Made by a program: the position numbers and the translations under genes. The notes beneath the pieces are model-generated. The model saw nothing but the letters and a program-made list of their open reading frames with translations. It was not told the origin of the DNA and made no database searches. Shown one piece after another: positions 62,730 through 64,000 of a DNA stretch of 64,000 nucleotides (positions within the stretch are counted from its first letter, which is position 1; each line of letters begins with the position of its first letter). The stretch lies in contig NC_090438.1 of the NCBI RefSeq assembly GCF_031143425.1, positions 771,043,138 to 771,107,137 on the forward strand, read 5' to 3'. The DNA comes from Pleurodeles waltl. Taxonomy: Eukaryota; Chordata; Amphibia; Caudata; Salamandridae.

Positions 62730-63852
62730 GCGTTCCCTCGCAATACACTGCTAGTTACCCCAGATATTACAGCACTCATGATATCTTTCATAATATCATT
62801 GCTAATAGTACTGTGACATTTGCAGCAACATTATTGATGAGAAAACTGTGCATGATCAGGGCCCCAGCTACAGCTACCTTAGGGCAACCCCACTGATTTC
62901 CATTCCCATGTAATCACCCAACCCACATTTCCTTTTTCATATAATTTAAAAAAAGGTTTCTCAGATACTGTGGTACTACAATAATATTAGTGTTCAAGCT
63001 TCACCCCATGGTACCACTTCCAAGGAAGCTTGCCCATAATTGTATTTGTTTTTTTGCATTTGGCCCGGGTTGTCCCCTCTGCCCCTTCTTTTCTCGATGC
63101 CCCACAAGGGTTAAGTGTCAGGGTGTCCCTACCCTGTCCCCTTATATACTGATCTACTATTTTTTTTAAACCTTTTGCAGGGCGCTGAGACAGCATGCCT
63201 GAGCCCTCTAATGGTGTCCACAACAATTTCATCCCAGTTGCAGCCAGTCAATCAGGTCACTCATTATCGCGGGACAAACCTTTCAGGTATACTTAACTTT
63301 GTAACCCCTTAAAGCCCAACCAAGGCACCTCTTTAACCTCTAATTCCTTGAAAATGGCTAAATGGGTTGACACCAAATCACAAAAAACATGCTTTCTGAG
63401 GAAAGTTCAAACGTTTTTGCCAACTATGGTGTAATTTCACTAAGCTGTTTACTTACGTATCAGGCTTAACATTTTGAGACCCCCTTTTTTGTCCTCCACA
63501 GGACAGATAAGCAGGAGGAAGGAGCTTAGGTGGGTTAACTTATTTTTCGGAAAGTTTCATGCAGATTTATAAAACGATGCCAAAGTTTTTAGCAAACAAA
63601 AAAAAAAATCTCTTCCTAGAGAAACACTTACGTAATCATAACTACACCGTGGCCACCACTGTTATGTGGTAAAACTTATTAATCTTCTAATATTATTTAG
63701 TTTCCAAACAGGTGTAGACCCCCTTAGTGGGTGTTAAAGATCCATAAGAGTCTGTAGATCCAAAGTTAAAAACTGCTACCCTACCACAAAAATGATACAA
63801 GTGCCCCTCGCTTATTTCATAGTATTAGCAAATTATGATGAAACACCATGGT

Positions 63853-64000
63853 TGTAAGGAAATGCCTCCTTGGCATGGTTACCCCCTGACTTTTTGCCTT
63901 TGCTGATGCTATGTTTTGAATTGAAAGTGTGCTGAGGCCTGCTAACCAGGCCCCAGCACCAGTGTTCTTTCCCTAACCTGTACTTTTGATTCCACAATTG
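63853..64000 (+). mobile_element. Start of another Gmr1-like LTR, cut by the window end
   Basis: Begins tgtaaggaaatgcctccttg and matches the first 148 bp of the LTR at 15150 with a few substitutions (for example tggttaccccc). It could be a solo LTR or a full element, in plus orientation. The preceding five bases are atggt. Confidence 0.9.

Larger units (their letters stand above)
62282..63852. other. Unclassified non-coding DNA between the DIRS array and a Gmr1-like LTR
   Basis: No open frame longer than about 80 codons and no recognisable protein. The first 240 bp are GC-richer; the rest is AT-rich with poly-A and poly-T tracts. It contains a 50-bp motif twice and a hairpin (listed separately). 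It could be part of another repeat family, but I cannot assign it. Confidence 0.6.

Noticed and set aside
62282..63852. Host exon or small RNA gene in the unclassified flank
   Set aside because: No splice-bounded open frame, no tRNA-like cloverleaf and no recognised snRNA or 5S motif were seen.
1..64000. CRISPR arrays, bacterial operons, terminators or ribosome binding sites
   Set aside because: The sequence is eukaryotic retrotransposon DNA; repeats are LTRs, ITRs, ICRs and microsatellites, and none has the regular repeat-spacer structure.

Overview
The window is eukaryotic and consists almost entirely of retrotransposons; I found no host gene. Two old-fashioned classes of element account for about 97% of it: tyrosine-recombinase (DIRS-like) retrotransposons, all on the minus strand, and long-LTR Ty3/gypsy elements whose integrase precedes the reverse transcriptase (Gmr1 type). 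Many nested, recent DIRS and Gmr1-like copies suggest a large vertebrate genome, most likely an amphibian and plausibly a salamander or newt. That assignment is inference from element content, not from a marker gene.

Layout. Seven DIRS-like copies are present (D1-D7). D1 (1-3527, cut by the window edge), D2 (3568-9369), D3 (9386-28376), D4 (28445-40072) and D7 (40191-62261) form a head-to-tail array in one orientation, separated only by TA-rich microsatellites of 16-118 bp. D3 was hit by a solo LTR (9702-12386, target duplication catat) and by a complete Gmr1-like element (15150-25596, target duplication atgtg). D4 was hit by D5 (29844-35728) inside its recombinase gene. D7 was hit by D6 (40585-56901) inside its internal complementary region, and D6 in turn carries a second complete Gmr1-like element (45658-56104, minus strand, target duplication gtgcc) inside its gag. 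After subtracting insertions the complete DIRS copies are 5.74-5.89 kb each, which supports these boundaries. From 62262 to 63852 there is unclassified, partly repetitive AT-rich DNA, and at 63853 another Gmr1-like LTR begins and leaves the window.

How the genes work together. Each DIRS copy reads, on the minus strand: right ITR, leader, gag, reverse transcriptase/RNase H/methyltransferase-like pol, tyrosine recombinase, internal complementary region (ICR), left ITR. The ICR is the complement of the two element tips placed side by side, as in the circular-intermediate model for DIRS1. Integration by a tyrosine recombinase fits the absence of target duplications. D5 and D6 are the best preserved; the others carry stops and frameshifts. 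The Gmr1-like elements have 2,687-bp LTRs, a single gag-protease-integrase-RT-RNase H frame (1592 codons, intact in the first copy, interrupted by one stop in the second), a primer-binding-site candidate and a G-run polypurine tract. The LTR pairs are almost identical within each copy, so both insertions look young.

Start positions for the DIRS frames are uncertain: the pol frame overlaps the end of gag and has no obvious ATG at its start.
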